DNA from: Kiritimatiellia bacterium | Lineage (GTDB): Bacteria; Verrucomicrobiota; Kiritimatiellia; WLWN01 | Assembly: GCA_012103575.1 (NCBI GenBank) | Contig: WLWN01000001.1 | Span: 573,792 to 637,791, forward strand | Direction: 5' to 3' | DNA length: 64,000 nucleotides | Shown here: in pieces, positions 10,001 to 25,000 of the stretch | Layout: every line of letters begins with the position of its first letter | Numbering within the stretch: the stretch's first letter is position 1 | The notes under the pieces: generated by a model | The model's input: the letters and a program-made list of their open reading frames with translations, nothing else | Told to the model about the DNA's origin: nothing | Databases searched by the model: none | Position numbers and translations under genes: made by a program

Positions 10001-13000
10001 TTTTCAACGAAAAAGAGAGTCAAATCACTCTTATTGGAGGGAGTCTGCAACAAAGAGAAAGTGTTAAAAGGCTTTATCCTCAAACGAACATCTTAGAATT
10101 GGATGCAGAGGCAACGATTGAGGATATCACCAAACAGCTAGACGAACAAGGGGTCATAGATCATCTGATTTGGATAGCTCCCCCATGGCCGTTCACATCG
10201 TTGGGAAGCCAAACAATTATCGACGGGCAAAAGCATGGCGTTTTACAGGTTTTTGGACTCATCAAGGCATTGCTGGCCCTAGATTACGCGACCAGGGATT
10301 TGAAGTGCACGTTCATTACCGAGCAGACTCAGGCCATTGGAGATGCTGATCGGGTCGATCCTGTTCATGCCGCCATTCATGGATTAGTGGGTTCTCTGGC
10401 CAAAGAATACCCTCATTGGAAGATCCGGCTTCTGGATTTCCAAGCAGGTAGAGAGTGGCCTTTTGAGGAGATGTTCAATGTGCCGTATGATGCACAGGGA
10501 AACGCTTTAGCGTATCGGGACGGGGAATGGTTCTTCCAGGAATTGCTGCCTGTTAGAGAGCTTCACGAGCAGGGGGAAATGTTTCAACAATCGGGCGTTT
10601 ATGTGGTGATCGGAGGGGCGGGAGGCCTTGGAGAGTCCTGGAGTAAGTGGATGCTCGAAACATACCAGGCCCGGATTATTTGGATTGGCAGGCGAGCGAA
10701 AGATTCTGCTATTCAAGAGAAACTGGATGCTTTATCAAAAATAGGCCCTACGCCAACTTATCTTCAGGCTGATGCGACTAACATAGCGTCCTTGAAAAAA
10801 GCGTATGGGGACATTAAACAAATTCATACTCAGATTCATGGTGTGATTCACTCAACGATTGTTTTGTCGGATTCGAGTTTGTCGAATATGGATGAAGATC
10901 GTTTCAAAGTTGCCCTTAAAGCCAAAATAGATGTGAGTGTATGTTTAGCCCAAGTATTTGAGAAAGAGCAGTTGGACTTTGTGCTGTTTTTCTCTTCTTT
11001 GATTTCTTTTAGTAAAGCTGCAGGGCAAAGCAATTATGCGGCCGGGTGCACGTTTAAAGATGCCTTCGCACACAGTTTATCAAAAGAGATGTCGTGCGCA
11101 GTCAAGGTCATGAATTGGGGCTATTGGGGAAGCGTGGGGGTTGTGACCAACACATTTTATAAGGATCGGATGGCGCTAATGGGCATTGGCTCCATTGAGC
11201 CGGAAGAGGGCATGAAGGCTTTGAGGAAGCTGCTCAATGGCCCATTTGATAGGTTGGGTTTATTCAAGACGCTGAACGAAGAGGGTCTAGGAGAGTTGGG
11301 ACCCGTGAACTCTGGCGAATGGATGAATAGCTATCCTCAAACCATTCGGTCAACCTCCCTGGGCGGTACTGAACATGTGCTGTTGAATCAAGCAGAGAAG
11401 TGGGAGCAGAGCCTATCCTCCAAGGATTTAGAAAACCCAGAGATGGAAGAACTCCTCTACAAATTTCTTTTAAGCCATGTGCAAGGCTTTTTGAAATCTG
11501 AAAAAGGGTTTGAGGATCGTTATAATCGCTGGATGAAGGAGAGCTTTTCTTTTTTAGCGGCTAAGAATTATGTGAAAAAACAGGACGATGAGCGTTATGA
11601 GCTGGTGGGTCCAGCCCCTGATCTTGAAGCGTTGTGGAGTCAATGGGAAAAACAAAAGGTCCTTTGGTGCCAAGATCCTAGCAAAAAGGCCAAAGTAGTT
11701 TTGCTGGAAGCCTGCCTGCGAGTTTTACCGGAGATACTGACAGGTCAAAAGCAACCGACCGATGTGATATTTCCAAATTCCTCCATGGAGCTGGTCGAAG
11801 GAATTTATAAAGGCAATGTAATCTCCGATCTGTTCAATGACATTGTCGGAAGTGCATTGGTAAGCTATATTCAAGAACGGTTGGCTCAGGATGGGTCCTC
11901 TCAAATAAAGATTCTAGAAATCGGCGCTGGGACGGGCGGAACAACCGCCGGACTTTTAGTCAAACTTAGGCCTTTTGAGAAAAGTATTCAGGAATATTGC
12001 TACACGGATCTTTCTAAAGCATTCTTAATACATGCCCAAGAGCAGTACGCACCGCAAGCCCCTTACCTGACAACTCACATCTTTAATGTAGAAAAGCCCC
12101 TATCGGGCCAAGACATTAAGCCAGATAGCTTTGACGTTGTGATTGCCACCAATGTCCTTCACGCCACCAAAAATATTCGACAAACCCTGCGCAATGCAAA
12201 GGCCGCCCTGTATAAAGGAGGGATCCTTCTTGTAAACGAGATGAGCAGGAAATTGCTATTTCCCCATTTGACCTTTGGTCTATTGGAAGGCTGGTGGTTG
12301 TATGAGGACGCGAGGTTGCGGATTCCGGGGTCTCCAGGCATCTATCCTGAGACCTGGAGGAGCGTTTTAAAAGAAGAGGGATTTATCTCGACTTTCTTCC
12401 CCGCAGAAAAGATTCACCCCTTGGGCCAACAGATTATTGTGTCCCAAAGTGATGGGATTGTGAGGCAAAAGCAAGCAGTGAATGTGGCTCGTACTCCTGC
12501 ACAAAAAAGCAGAGAAGTTGAGATTGCTAAGGAGCCTTTAATAAATAAAGAACCTGAAAAGAGTATTTCTTCCGGAGAAGCAGGTTCAGAGTCATTGAGA
12601 GAAAAAAGCGCAACATATCTGAAAAGATTGGTTGCGGAGACTTTAAAAATGAAAAGTCATCAGATTGATTCTTCTCAACCCTTAGAGGCCTATGGAATTG
12701 ATTCGATTTTAGTGGTTCAGCTTACCAATGCAATGCGCAAGGCTTTTGACAATATCAGCAGCACGTTGTTTTTTGAAGTCCAAACCATTGATGCTTTGGT
12801 TGAGCACCTGATCAAGACTCAAAAAGAAGCGTTGATTCGTGAGATCGGATTTGAGGAGCAAAAACCCCTTTCCGAAGAAAAGACCATTGTAAAAGATGCA
12901 TCTTTGTCATCATCATCGGTTTTGTCTAAACCAAAGGTGAGAAGATTTCGTCGTTTGACGCCTGCATTGGGATTTGAACAAGAAAAGTCACCTTCCCCTA

Positions 13001-16000
13001 CTTTTCAAGTCGAGGATATCGCGATTATTGGTTTGAGTGGCCGTTATCCTGAAGCAGAAAATGTCAATGAGTTTTGGGACAACTTGAAAACGAGTAAAAA
13101 CTGCATTCGCGAAATTCCTCAAGAGCGTTGGGATTGGAAACAATACTTCGACGAGGAGAAAGGCAAAGCTGGAAAGATCTATACAAAGTGGGGCGGTTTT
13201 TTAAAAGAAGTGGATAAATTCGATCCGCTATTTTTTCAAATCTCTCCCCGAGATGCCGAACAAATGGATCCTCAAGAGCGACTCTTTTTAGAAGAGGCCT
13301 ACAAGAGCATTGAAGACTCCGGATACACGCCAGAGACCCTTTGTAAGAGTCGGAAAATCGGGGTTTTTGTGGGAGTGATGAATGGCACGTACGCTCCTCA
13401 AACCAGGTTTTTTTCCATGGCCAATCGGATTTCTTACCACTTGAACTTTCAAGGGCCAAGCATGGCGGTAGATACAGCGTGCTCCGCCTCGCTGACCGCG
13501 ATTCATCTGGCCTTGGAAAGTTTGTATAGCGGGATGAGTGAATGTGCCATTGCCGGGGGCGTTAATTTGATTTTACGGCCGATTCATTATATGGGGCTAA
13601 GCGCGATGACGATGCTCTCTTCAACCAATGAAAATAGGTCTTTTGGAGATCACGCTGACGGTTTTGTAGATGGAGAAGGAGTGGGAGCGGTTGTCTTAAA
13701 ATCTTTGAAAGCAGCGATTGCCGATGACGATCACATTTATGGGATTTTAAAAGGGAGTGTTGTAAATGCCGGAGGTAAAACCAATGGGTATACGGTTCCT
13801 AATCCGAACGCACAATATGAATTGGTTTTAGAGGCCTTAAAAAGATCAGGGATTGATGCCCGAGCGGTAAGCTGTATAGAAGCTCATGGAACAGGGACGG
13901 TTCTTGGAGACCCCATTGAGGTTTCGGGCTTGGCTCGAGCGTTTGAGCACTATTCGAAAGACAGGCAGTTCTGTACGATAGGTTCTGTGAAATCAAATAT
14001 TGGTCATTGCGAATCGGCGGCGGGGATCGCTGGAGTGACCAAAGTGTTGCTGCAAATGCAACAGGGTCAAATCGTCCCGTCTTTGCACTCTAAAAGGTTG
14101 AATCCGAATATAGATTTTTCAAATACCCCTTTTGTGGTTCAACAGGAACTTGAAAATTGGAACAGACCGGTTTTGAAGGTGGATGGACAAAAGAAGGAAT
14201 ATCCAAGAATTGCTGGAATATCTTCTTTTGGCGCCGGAGGAGCAAATGCTCATGTGGTCATCGAGGAGTACCTCGATGAGTCCAAGGTCGAAGGTCCAAA
14301 GTCACAGAGTAAAGAAGGTCCCTATTTGATCGTGCTGTCGGCAAAGAATGAAGAGAGACTGAAAGAAGTGGCCAAAAATCTTCAGACCTATTTAACCTCG
14401 ACTCCCGAACCTCGAACCTTGAACCTCCACGAAGTGGCCTACACGCTTCAGGTGGGTCGCGAAGCCATGGAAGAGCGATTGGGGTTGGTCGTCGGATCGG
14501 TGGAGAAACTGGGCGAAAAACTGAAAGGATTTTTAGAAGATCAAGACGATGTGGAGGATCTTTACCGGGGCCAGGTCAAACGAAACAAAGAGACCCTAGC
14601 TGTCTTTACGGCCGATGAAGAATTTCAGGAAACGATTAATAAATGGATTCAACGCGGGAAATACTCCAAAGTACTAGACTTGTGGGTGAAGGGACTCGTC
14701 TTTGACTGGAATAAACTTTATGGAGTAGACAAGCCCCAACGTATTTCGTTACCCACGTACCCTTTTGCTAGAGAACGGTACTGGATAGAACGGACAGAAG
14801 TCAGAGATCAGAAGTCAGAGGTTTACCAAGGCGAAGGCATGGTCAGTAAGAGGCTGCATCGGTTGGTTCATGAGAATACGTCGACGTTCGAGGAGCAGCG
14901 GTTCAGCTCTACATTCACAGGAGAAGAATTTTTCTTAGCAGATCATGTGGTGAAGGGGCAGAAGATGTTACCGGGGGTCGCCTACCTGGAGATGGCGAGA
15001 GCCGCTGTAGAAGAGGCCTCTGGATTCACTGAAGAAGGTCAAACAAGCATCCAATTCAAGAACGTGGTGTGGGCCCGTCCGATTATTATTGGAGCCCAAT
15101 CTCAAGAAGTCCATATTGGGCTATTCCCTGAAGAAAATGGAGAGATCGCCTACGAAATCTACACGGCCTCTCCGATGGATGAAAAATCCGCAATCCACAA
15201 TCCGGAATCCGCAATCCATTCGATCGTACACAGTCAAGGGGTGGCGTTGTTCGCCTCGGCGGTTCAACGTCCGAAGCTGGATCTGAAAGCCTTGCAGGCA
15301 ACGTGTACGCAAAACGTTTTAAGCGCTGATGACTGCTATGCGGTCTTTAAAAGGATGGGGATTGACTATGGTCCGGGCCATCAGGGGATCGAAGAGGTAT
15401 ATGTGGGAGAGGGGCAAGTCTTAGCTAAACTGTCCTTGCCTTCCTCCGTGTCCGACACACAGGATCAATTCATCCTGCACCCGAGTTTGATGGATGCTTC
15501 GTTGCAGGCGGCAGTCGGGTTGATGCCGGATATCAATAATCCTAGACCCGTTTTGCCCTTTGCGTTGGAAGAGTTTGAAGTCTCTCGTCCATGCGCATCG
15601 AGCATGTGGGTATGGATACGGTACGCTCAGGAAAGATCAGCTGCTAAGTTTCAGAAACTGGATCTTGATTTGTGTGGTGAGGACGGGGAGGTCTGTGTGA
15701 AGATCAGAGGCCTTTCTACCCGAACGTTGCAAGGAGAAGTTTCAGAACAATCTGAAACGACAGGGATCTTAATGTTGCAGCCGGTGTGGCGCGAAAAAGC
15801 AGTTGATCCAAAGCAAAACTCCCCCGAATATGCCGACCATCAAGTATTCCTGTGTGGCTTGCCTGAAATGAATGGATCCAGAAGTCATAGAGCCTCTGAA
15901 CGATCTTTCATAGCACTGAAGTCGGATCAAAAAAGGTTGGGGAAACGCTTTGAAGAGTATGGGTTGGAGCTGTTTGAACGGATTCAAAACATAGCGGAGA

Positions 16001-19000
16001 GCAAACCTAAAGGTCCTATTTTACTGCAGGTGTTGGTTCCTGCTGAAGGGTTCGAACAAACTTTTTCAGGGGTTTCAGGGTTGTTAAAGACAGCGCATTT
16101 GGAAAACCCTAAACTCATGGGTCAGGTGATTGCAGTAGGCCAAGAAGAAACGGCGAAGGCAATCGTAGCTAAACTTGAAGAAAACGTGAGGAGCCCGGAA
16201 GATGAGCAGATCCGATATATAGGAAAAAAACGCTTGGTGCATACATTTGAAGAGATGCGAATTGCTCGTGTCGACAAAGAGAACCCCTGGAAAGAAAAAG
16301 GGGTTTATTTAATCACCGGTGGGGTGGGTGGTTTAGGGCTGATTTTTGCCCGAGAGATTGCCGAACAGACCAACGAGGCCACCCTTATTCTCACGGGCCG
16401 TTCGAGTTTAAGTGATCCGAAGAAAGCAAAGCTCAACGAATTGAGAAGCCTAGGTGTGAACGTTGAATACCATATTGTGGATGTTTCCGATCAACAAGGG
16501 GTTGAAAGGCTCATTGAAAAGGTTCGAAACGATTTTAAAGGGATCCATGGCATTATTCATAGCGCGGGAGTGATTCGTGATAATTTCATTTTAAAAAAGA
16601 CCCGGGAAGAGTTTGAAGAAACCCTGAAGCCGAAGGTAGAGGGAGTCATTCATCTAGATGAAGCCACAAAGGATCTGCCTTTAGACTTTTTTGTTTTGTT
16701 TTCCTCTGGAGCTGGAACCATCGGCAACGTGGGTCAGGCGGATTATGCCACGGCCAATGCGTTTATTGATGCTTTTGCTCATTATAGAGATTCTTTAGAG
16801 GAATCACAGGAACGGTGTGGTCAAATCCTTTCGATCAATTGGCCTTTATGGAAAGAAGGGGGAATGGGTGTGGATGAAGCCACCGAGCAGATGATGAGAG
16901 AAAAAATGGGTATGGTCGCTATGCAAACATCCACCGGGATCGAAGCGTTTTATCAGGGCTTATCTTCCGAAGCCTCTCAAGTGCTGGTAATGGAGGGGGA
17001 GGTAAAGAAACTTTACGCCTTTATGAACAAAGAAAGCATGGGTGTAGCATATGTGGAAGAGGGGCTGGAGAGAGAACGTGAGTTGGTTTCAGAAGAAAAT
17101 ATCGGAGAAGAAGCGCTGGAAGAAAAAGTGCTGGCTTATTTTAAAAGGCAGTTGTCTAAACTCTTGAAACTGCCGGCTCAACGAATCCAGGCGGAGGAGT
17201 CTTTTGAGAAATATGGGATTGATTCGATTCTGGTGATGCAACTGACCAATGAGTTGGAAAAGACCTTCGGTTCTTTATCAAAAACGCTCTTCTTTGAGTA
17301 TCAAAACATTCAGGAGCTCAGCCGATACTTTTTAGGATCTTATCGATCAGAGCTAGTCAAGCTCCTGAATATAGATCAAACAAAACAGACGTCTTCAAAA
17401 ACCGAAGTAGCACCTCAAAATGGTTTGATGTCCAAAGAATCCCTGATAAAACCACGCCGGAGTCGTTTTGGATCGGTTTTGAAAAAACCATTGCTTCCCC
17501 TGGGCGAGGGTCCTTTGGATATAGCCATTGTCGGCCTTTCGGGTCGGTATCCGCAGGCCCCAGACCTTGCCGCATATTGGCAAAACTTACGGAATGGAAA
17601 AGATTGTATCACCGAGGTTCCCCCGGACCGCTGGGATTGGAAGAAATATTATACCGAAGATCGGAATCAGGGAGGGCGCCATTACAGCAAATGGGGTGGA
17701 TTTATCGAGGATGTAGATAAGTTCGATCCCTTGTTTTTTAATATTTCTCCTCGGGAAGCGGAGCTCATCGATCCACAGGAGCGCTTGTTTTTAGAGCATG
17801 TTTGGATGGCGCTGGAAGATGCTGGATATCGAGGAGAAGATCTACAGGGAGAAGCCGGAGAGTATCTAGGGGGTCAAGTGGGCGTGTATGCCGGAGTGAT
17901 GTATGGAGAGTATCAGCTGTTTGCGGCCGAAGAAAGTGTGCGGGGAAATCCACTGTCGGTGGGAGGGAGTTATGCGAGCATAGCCAACCGTATCTCTTAT
18001 GTTTTGAATTTGCATGGCCCGAGCATGAGTATAGATACGATGTGCTCCAGTTCGTTGACCGCGCTTCATTTAGCGTGTCAGGATTTAAAACTGGGACGCA
18101 CAAACCTTGGGGTAGCCGGTGGGGTGAATGTCACGATTCATCCGAATAAGTACTTGATGCTAAGCAATGGACAGTTTATCTCCAGCGGAGGTCACTGTGA
18201 GAGTTTTGGAAAAGGAGGAGATGGGTACATTCCCGGAGAGGGCGTTGGAGTGGCCTTATTGAAACGTCTGAGTGATGCGCAAAGAGATGGGGATCACATA
18301 TATGGCGTGATCAAAGGCAGCGGGTTGAATCATGGAGGCAAGACCCACGGGTATAGCGTTCCGAATCCGAAGGCTCAACAGACGGTGATTTCCCGAGCAT
18401 TGAAAGAGTCAGGAATTAGACCTGGAGCGATCAGTTACATAGAAGCGCATGGAACCGGGACCAAATTGGGCGATCCAATAGAGATCACCGGATTGAGCAA
18501 AGCGTTTGGCAGTGAGGTACAGAGAGGCTCATGTTTTATAGGTTCGGCGAAATCGAACATTGGGCATTGTGAAAGCGCGGCGGGGATCGCGGGAGTGACC
18601 AAAGTATTGCTTCAAATGAAGTATGGCCAAATCGTGCCTTCGTTGCACTCACAAGTATTGAATCCGAACATTGACTTTTCTCAAACGCCGTTTGTGGTTC
18701 AGCAAGAGCTTAAAGAATGGTTTCGTCCATTGCTTAAACTAAATGGAACGCGCAAAGAATATCCTAGAATAGCAGGTGTTTCCTCCTTTGGCGCAGGAGG
18801 AGCGAACGCGCACCTCGTCATCGAGGAATACCTCGATAACAAATCCGAAACCCGAAACTCGAAATCCGAAAACAACGAACATCTAATCATCCTCTCGGCA
18901 AAGAATGAAGACCGACTTAAAGTCTATGCTCAAAAGCTTTTGACTTATTTAACCTCGTCCCTCGACTCTCATTCCCCAACACTCCACGAAGTGGCTTATA

Positions 19001-22000
19001 CGCTCCAAGTGGGTCGCGAAGCTATGGAAGAACGGTTGGGATTAATCGTAGAGTCTGTGGACGAACTGATAGAAAAGCTGAAAGGGTTTTTAGAGAACGA
19101 AGATGATGTGGAGGACCTCTACCGGGGCCAGGTCAAACGAAACAAAGAGGCCCTGGCGGTTTTTGCCGCGGATGAAGATATGGCCAAAACGATCGATGCC
19201 TGGATAAGCAAAGGCAAATATTCCAAACTTTTAGATCTGTGGGTAAAGGGTTTGATTTTTGACTGGAGCAAACTATATGGAAAAAACAAACCTCAGCGGA
19301 TCAGTCTACCCACCTATCCTTTCTTGAAAGAGCGGTATTGGATCAACGGAAATGCGGATTACGGATTGAGAATTGTGGAGACGGGAAAAGAACTTCATCC
19401 GTTGATGCATGAGAATACCTCGACGTTAGAGGAGCAGCGCTTCAGCTCGATGTTTACGGGCGAGGAGTTTTTCTTCAAAGACCACCAGGTGAAAGGTGAA
19501 AAAATTCTCCCTGGTGTGGCTTATCTTGAGATGGCCCGGGAAGCGGTTGAGCAAGCTACAGGAGAACGATCCGAAGACAAAAAAAACCATCAAAGAATTG
19601 AGCTTAAAAACGTGGTGTGGGCCCGTCCGATTACTGTTGGAGATCAACCTCAAGAAGTCCATATTGGGCTTTTCCCGGAGGAAAACGGAGAGATCGCTTA
19701 TGAAATCTATACGACCCATCCGGGAGATAACAAATCCGCAGTCCGCAATCGGCAATCCGCAATCAGTTCGGTTGTGCACAGTCAAGGGGTGGCGTTGTTC
19801 GTCTCCGCAGACCAACGTCAGAAGCTTGATCTCAAGGCCCTCCAGGAAACGTGTAATCAAAAGGTTTCAAGCACGGAGGAATGCTATGCGGCCTTTGAAA
19901 TGATGGGCATTGAGTATAGTCCTTCTTACCAAAGTATTGAACAACTCTATATTGGAGAGAATGAAGTATTAGCCAAGCTGGCCTTGCCTTCTTCAGTATC
20001 AGAAACAAAAGATCAATTCACCCTGAATCCCATCTTGCTGGACTCGGCTCTTCAGGCTTCCATAGGATTAGCTTTTGCGGACCTTGAACAGGGCACCTTG
20101 AATCCTGAACCCTTATTACCCTTTTCGTTAGAACGGCTTGAAATCATCGAGGGATGCGCTGGATTGATGTGGGCATGCATACGCCACGCTGAAGGCAGAG
20201 CATCATTGGATAAGAGGAGGAAGTTGGATATAGATCTGTGTGATCAGCAGGGGAAGGTCTGTGTGAAAATCAGAGGGCTTTCTTTACGGGTGCGGGAAGA
20301 GGATGTAAATTCTAAAATCATTTTTCGGAGTCCATTGCAGCTTGCCAATAGAACTCCATATGATTTTTCCGCTTCAGCGGGTAAGCCTCAAGAAATAGCT
20401 TTAACTTCACTGATCAGTGATCAATCTCTGTTTAACAATAAATTATCTTTTTTCCCCAAAGAAGAGCTCACATTATCTTTGCCCACGGATTCATTATTAT
20501 CCTCCATAGAGTCAACCGAAGCTTCTCCTGTTTTTCCAGAAGTGGAAATATCGAAGGAAGCGTTACAAAAAGAGTTGGTTTCCAGTTTGGCCAAAGCGCT
20601 GTATATAAAGCCCGGTTCTATTGATATGGACAAACCATTTATTGACATGGGACTTGATTCCATTGTCGGCGTAGAATGGGTTAATGGCCTTAACAAACAG
20701 TATGGACTTTCTATAGCGGCAACCAAAGTGTATGACTACTCCTCGCTGGTTGAGTTTTCTCGGTTTTTCGAGCAGGAGCTCAAATTCAAGAAGAAGGTTC
20801 CAATGGCTCCCCGGAAGGAATCGAAACGGGCTATTCCCACCACACTTCAAATGCCCCAAGAGAGTCTAGTTGTATCCGAAGAGTCAACCGAAGCTTCTCC
20901 TGTTTTTCCAGAAGTGGAAATATCGAAGGAAGCGTTACAAAAAGAGTTGGTTTCCAGTTTGGCCAAAGCGCTGTATATAAAGCCCGGTTCTATTGATATG
21001 GACAAACCGTTTATTGACATGGGGCTTGATTCCATTGTCGGTGTAGAATGGATTAATGGCCTTAACAAACAGTATGGACTTTCTATAGCGGCAACCAAAG
21101 TGTATGACTACTCTTCGCTGGTTGAGTTTTCTCGGTTTTTCGAGAAAGAGCTCAAGCTCAGAAAAAAAATTCCAATGGCTCTCCGGAAGGAATTGAAGCG
21201 GGCTATTTCCACCACACTCCAAACGCCCCAGGAGAGTCTAGTTGTATCTGATCTGACTTCTTTCAAAAAACGTCGCTTTCCCAAGCCGGAGGCAAGTTCG
21301 TCTGTGTTGGATAGGGATAGAACTTCTTCCCTTTTGAATTCTCAGGAACCTATTGCCATTGTGGGGATGGCCGGAAAATATCCCGGGGCTAAAGACTTGG
21401 AGGAATACTGGAAGAACTTAGTGGGTGGAAAGAACAGTATTCAAGAAGTGCCGCTGAGTCGTTGGGACGTCAATCAGTATTATGATCCGGCTCCATCAAA
21501 GCCCGGGAAGGTGAACTGTAAATGGCTAGGTCTGTTAGATGATATTGATTGCTTTGACCCCTTATTCTTTATGATTTCGCCAGCGGAAGCCGAAGAGATG
21601 GATCCTCAACACCGCATCTTTTTAGAAGAAGGGCATAAAGCGTTTGAGTCCGCAGGGTATAGCAGCAGCGGTCTAAGCAACAAGAAATGTGGTGTCTATC
21701 TTGGTATTATGAGTAATGAATACAGTTTACTAGCGATCGAAGCCCAGCGATCGATGTCAGGGACGAGTAATAATTACGCGATTGGTGCGGCACGGATGGC
21801 CTACTATCTAAACTTGAAAGGACCGGCTATACCGATAGACACGGCCTGTTCTTCTTCTCTGGTGGGGACCCATTTAGCCTGTCAAGCGTTGCATGCGGGA
21901 GAAATTGACATGGCGTTGGTCGGTGGGGTGACATTGTATTTAACAGCCGAATCGTACATAGATATGTGTGCGTCAGGGATGTTATCTGCGGAGGGTCAGT

Positions 22001-25000
22001 GCAAAACATTTGATGACAGCGCTGATGGATTTGTGCCTGGAGAGGGAGTTGGAGCGATTGTGCTTAAGCGTTTAAGTGAAGCGCAAAGAAATGATGATTG
22101 TATATTAGGAACCATTATCGGATCGGGAATCAATCAGGATGGGAAAACCAATGGAATTACGGCTCCTAGCGTAAAGAGTCAGATAGAGTTGGAACGGGAG
22201 ATATATCGGAAGTATAAAATTGATCCATCGAGTATCAGTTATGTGGAGACGCATGGAACGGGGACAAAGTTAGGCGATCCAATAGAATTAGAAGCGCTCT
22301 CGACGGTGTTTAAGGAGCAAACGGATCGAAAGAATTATTGTGGATTGGGGTCGGTGAAAAGTAATATCGGGCATACCTCGGCGGCGGCAGGGGTGGCGAG
22401 TATTCACAAGGCGCTATTAAGTTTAAAACATCAAAAGCTAGTGCCGACCTTGAATTTCAAAAAGCCGAATAGTCACTTTAATTTTGACGAGTCTCCGTTT
22501 TATGTGAATACGGAATTAAAGAGGTGGGAATCAGAAGGAGAAAAGCCTCGTCGTGTGGGGGTTAGTTCGTTCGGGTTTAGCGGGACGAATGCCCATGTGG
22601 TGATCGAGGAATATGTCCAGAAGTCAGAAGTCAGAGGTCAGAGGTCAGAAAAGCCAGATCAGCCGGCCCTGATAGTGTTGTCGGCGAAGAATAAAGACCG
22701 TCTCAGAGCATATGCCCAAAATCTTATAGATTACGTCCATCCTTCGACGTTGGACTTTTCCGCCACAGCGGATCAGCCTGTGGCTAAAGACCTTCAACCT
22801 TTGACCCCCCCACGTCTTCAAGACGTGGCCTACACCCTCCAGGTCGGTCGCGAAGCGATGGAAGAGCGCTTGGGTCTGATTGTTGGATCGAAGGATGAGC
22901 TAAATGAAAAACTACAGGCCTTCATTGAAGGCAAAGAGGATGTGGAAGGTTTGTATCTTGGTCATGTCAAACGTAATAAAGATGGGTTGGCGGTCTATGC
23001 TGCAGATGAGGACATGGAGAAAATGGTTAAAGCATGGATAGCCAAAGGAAAGTACAGTAAGCTTCTGGACCTTTGGGTCAAAGGTTTAATGTTGGATTGG
23101 AACAAACTTTATGGAGAGAAAAAGCCTCATCGTATTAGCGTTCCCACCTATCCTTTCGCGCGCGAGCGTTTTTGGATCGAAGGAAATACAGAAGGCGGAA
23201 GGTCGAAGACTGAAGGTGTCGCCAGGCTTCATCCGCTGGTGCATGAGAATACATCGACCTTAGAGGGGCAGCGGTTCAGCTCCACATTCACAGGAGAAGA
23301 ATTTTTTCTTCAAGATGACCAGGTGAATAGACGAAAAGTTTTGCCGGGCATGGCTTATCTTGAGATGGCCCGGGAAGGGATTGAGCAGGCCACAGGAGAA
23401 TTATCCGAAGACAAAAACGATAATCAAAAGATTGAGCTTAAAAACGTGGTCTGGGCTCGACCAATTAATCTGGGAGATCAACCCCAAGAAGTCCACATTG
23501 GTCTTTACCCTGAAGGGAATGGGGAGATTGCCTACGAAATCTACACCACCCATCTGTCGGATGGGAAACCCGCAACGAATTCAAAAGATGAAATCGTTGT
23601 GCACAGTCAAGGGACGGCGTTGTTCGCCTCGGCAGATCAACGTCCGAAGCTCGATCTGAAAGCCTTACAGGAAAGTTGTAATCAACGTTGTTTAGGTGCT
23701 GAGGAATGCTATGCGGCCTTTAAAAGAATGGGCCTTGAGTATAGATCTGCTCATCAGGGAATAGAAAATATCTATATTGGAGAAAATGAAGCCCTGGCCA
23801 AATTGACCTTGCCTTTTTCTATCCTGGAGACAAAGGATCAATTCATCTTGCATCCCGTCTTGCTGGACTCGGCTCTTCAGGCTTCTATCGGTTTAGTTTT
23901 CCCTAACCGAGAACCGAGAACCCTGAACCCAGAACCCCTATTCCCCTTTGCCTTGGAAAGCCTTGAAAACATAGATGAATGCTCAGAAAAGATGTGGGCC
24001 TGGGTACGTTGCTCCGAAGATCGAGTGGCATCGGATAAGGTACAGAAATTGGATATTGATCTGTGTGATGAGCAGGGGCCGGTTTGTGTGAAAGTGCGAG
24101 GACTTTCTTTCCGAGTACTTGAAGGGGAGATTTTAGAAAAAGCTGAAACGATGGATACTTTGACACTTAAACCGGTTTGGCGAGAAAAAGCGATTGATCC
24201 AAAGCAAAACGTCCCGGAATATGCGGACCATCAAATATGTTTGTACGGTTTAACTCAAACGATTGAATCCGTAGAAAATAGTTTCTCTGGACAAACTTTC
24301 ATAGAACTCAAGTCGGATAAAAAAAGGCTGGAAGAACGTTTCGAAGAGGTTGCATTGGACCTGTTCGAACGCATTCAAAAGATAGTAGAGGACAAACCTA
24401 AAGGCCTTGTTTTACTGCAAGTTTTGGTTCCAGTCCAAGGGATCGAACAAACTTTTTCAGGGCTTTCAGGTCTGTTAAAGACAGCTCACTTGGAGAATCC
24501 TAAAATTTTGTTTCAAGTGATTGCTGTGGGTGAAGAGGAGCAAGCCGAAGCCATCCTCGCTAGAGTTCAAGAGAATGCCAAATGCCCCGAAGATAAACAG
24601 ATTCGTTATGAAGACGGGAAACGTTTAGTTCTCTTCCTTGAAGAAATGGCCGGTTTTGAGTCAGAAAGAGAGAGGCTCTGGCAAGAGGGTGGGGTTTATC
24701 TAATCACTGGTGGAGCTGGAGGACTGGGCCTAATCTTTGCCAAAGAAATTGCCGAAAGAACGAAAAGCGCAAGACTGATCCTCACCGGTCGTTCAGACCT
24801 CAGTGAGCCGATCAAAGAAAAAGTAAAGGGCTTGGAAAGCCTGGGGGCACATGTTGAATACCATGCTGTAGATGTCTCTGATGAACAAGCGGTTAAAAGG
24901 CTTATTGAAAAGGTTCAAAATGATTTTGGGGGGATCAATGGCATTCTTCATAGCGCGGGATTGATTCGGGACAATTTTATTTTGAAGAAAACCCAGGAAG

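Larger units (their letters stand above)
13015..17350 (+). other. Module 2: KS-DH-KR-ACP
   Basis: KS2 carries DTACSAS, EAHGTGT and SNIGHCES. Between VGVMNGTY and ANRISY it is clearly shorter than the other KS domains here. DH2 is intact (HVVKGQKMLP, YGPGHQ, LHPSLMDASLQ). KR2 is intact (GGVGGLG, FSSGAGT, QADYATANAF, with Asp in the GVIRDN position). ACP3 serine is in YGIDSILV. Predicted outcome: a double bond. Heptad arrays occur at 14281-14308, 14397-14427, 14795-14821 and 15185-15217. Confidence 0.85.

Noticed and set aside
17765..18149. Several 60-140-codon frames on both strands inside KS3 and other domains
   Set aside because: They are shadows of the PKS reading frame in GC-rich, repetitive domain sequence.
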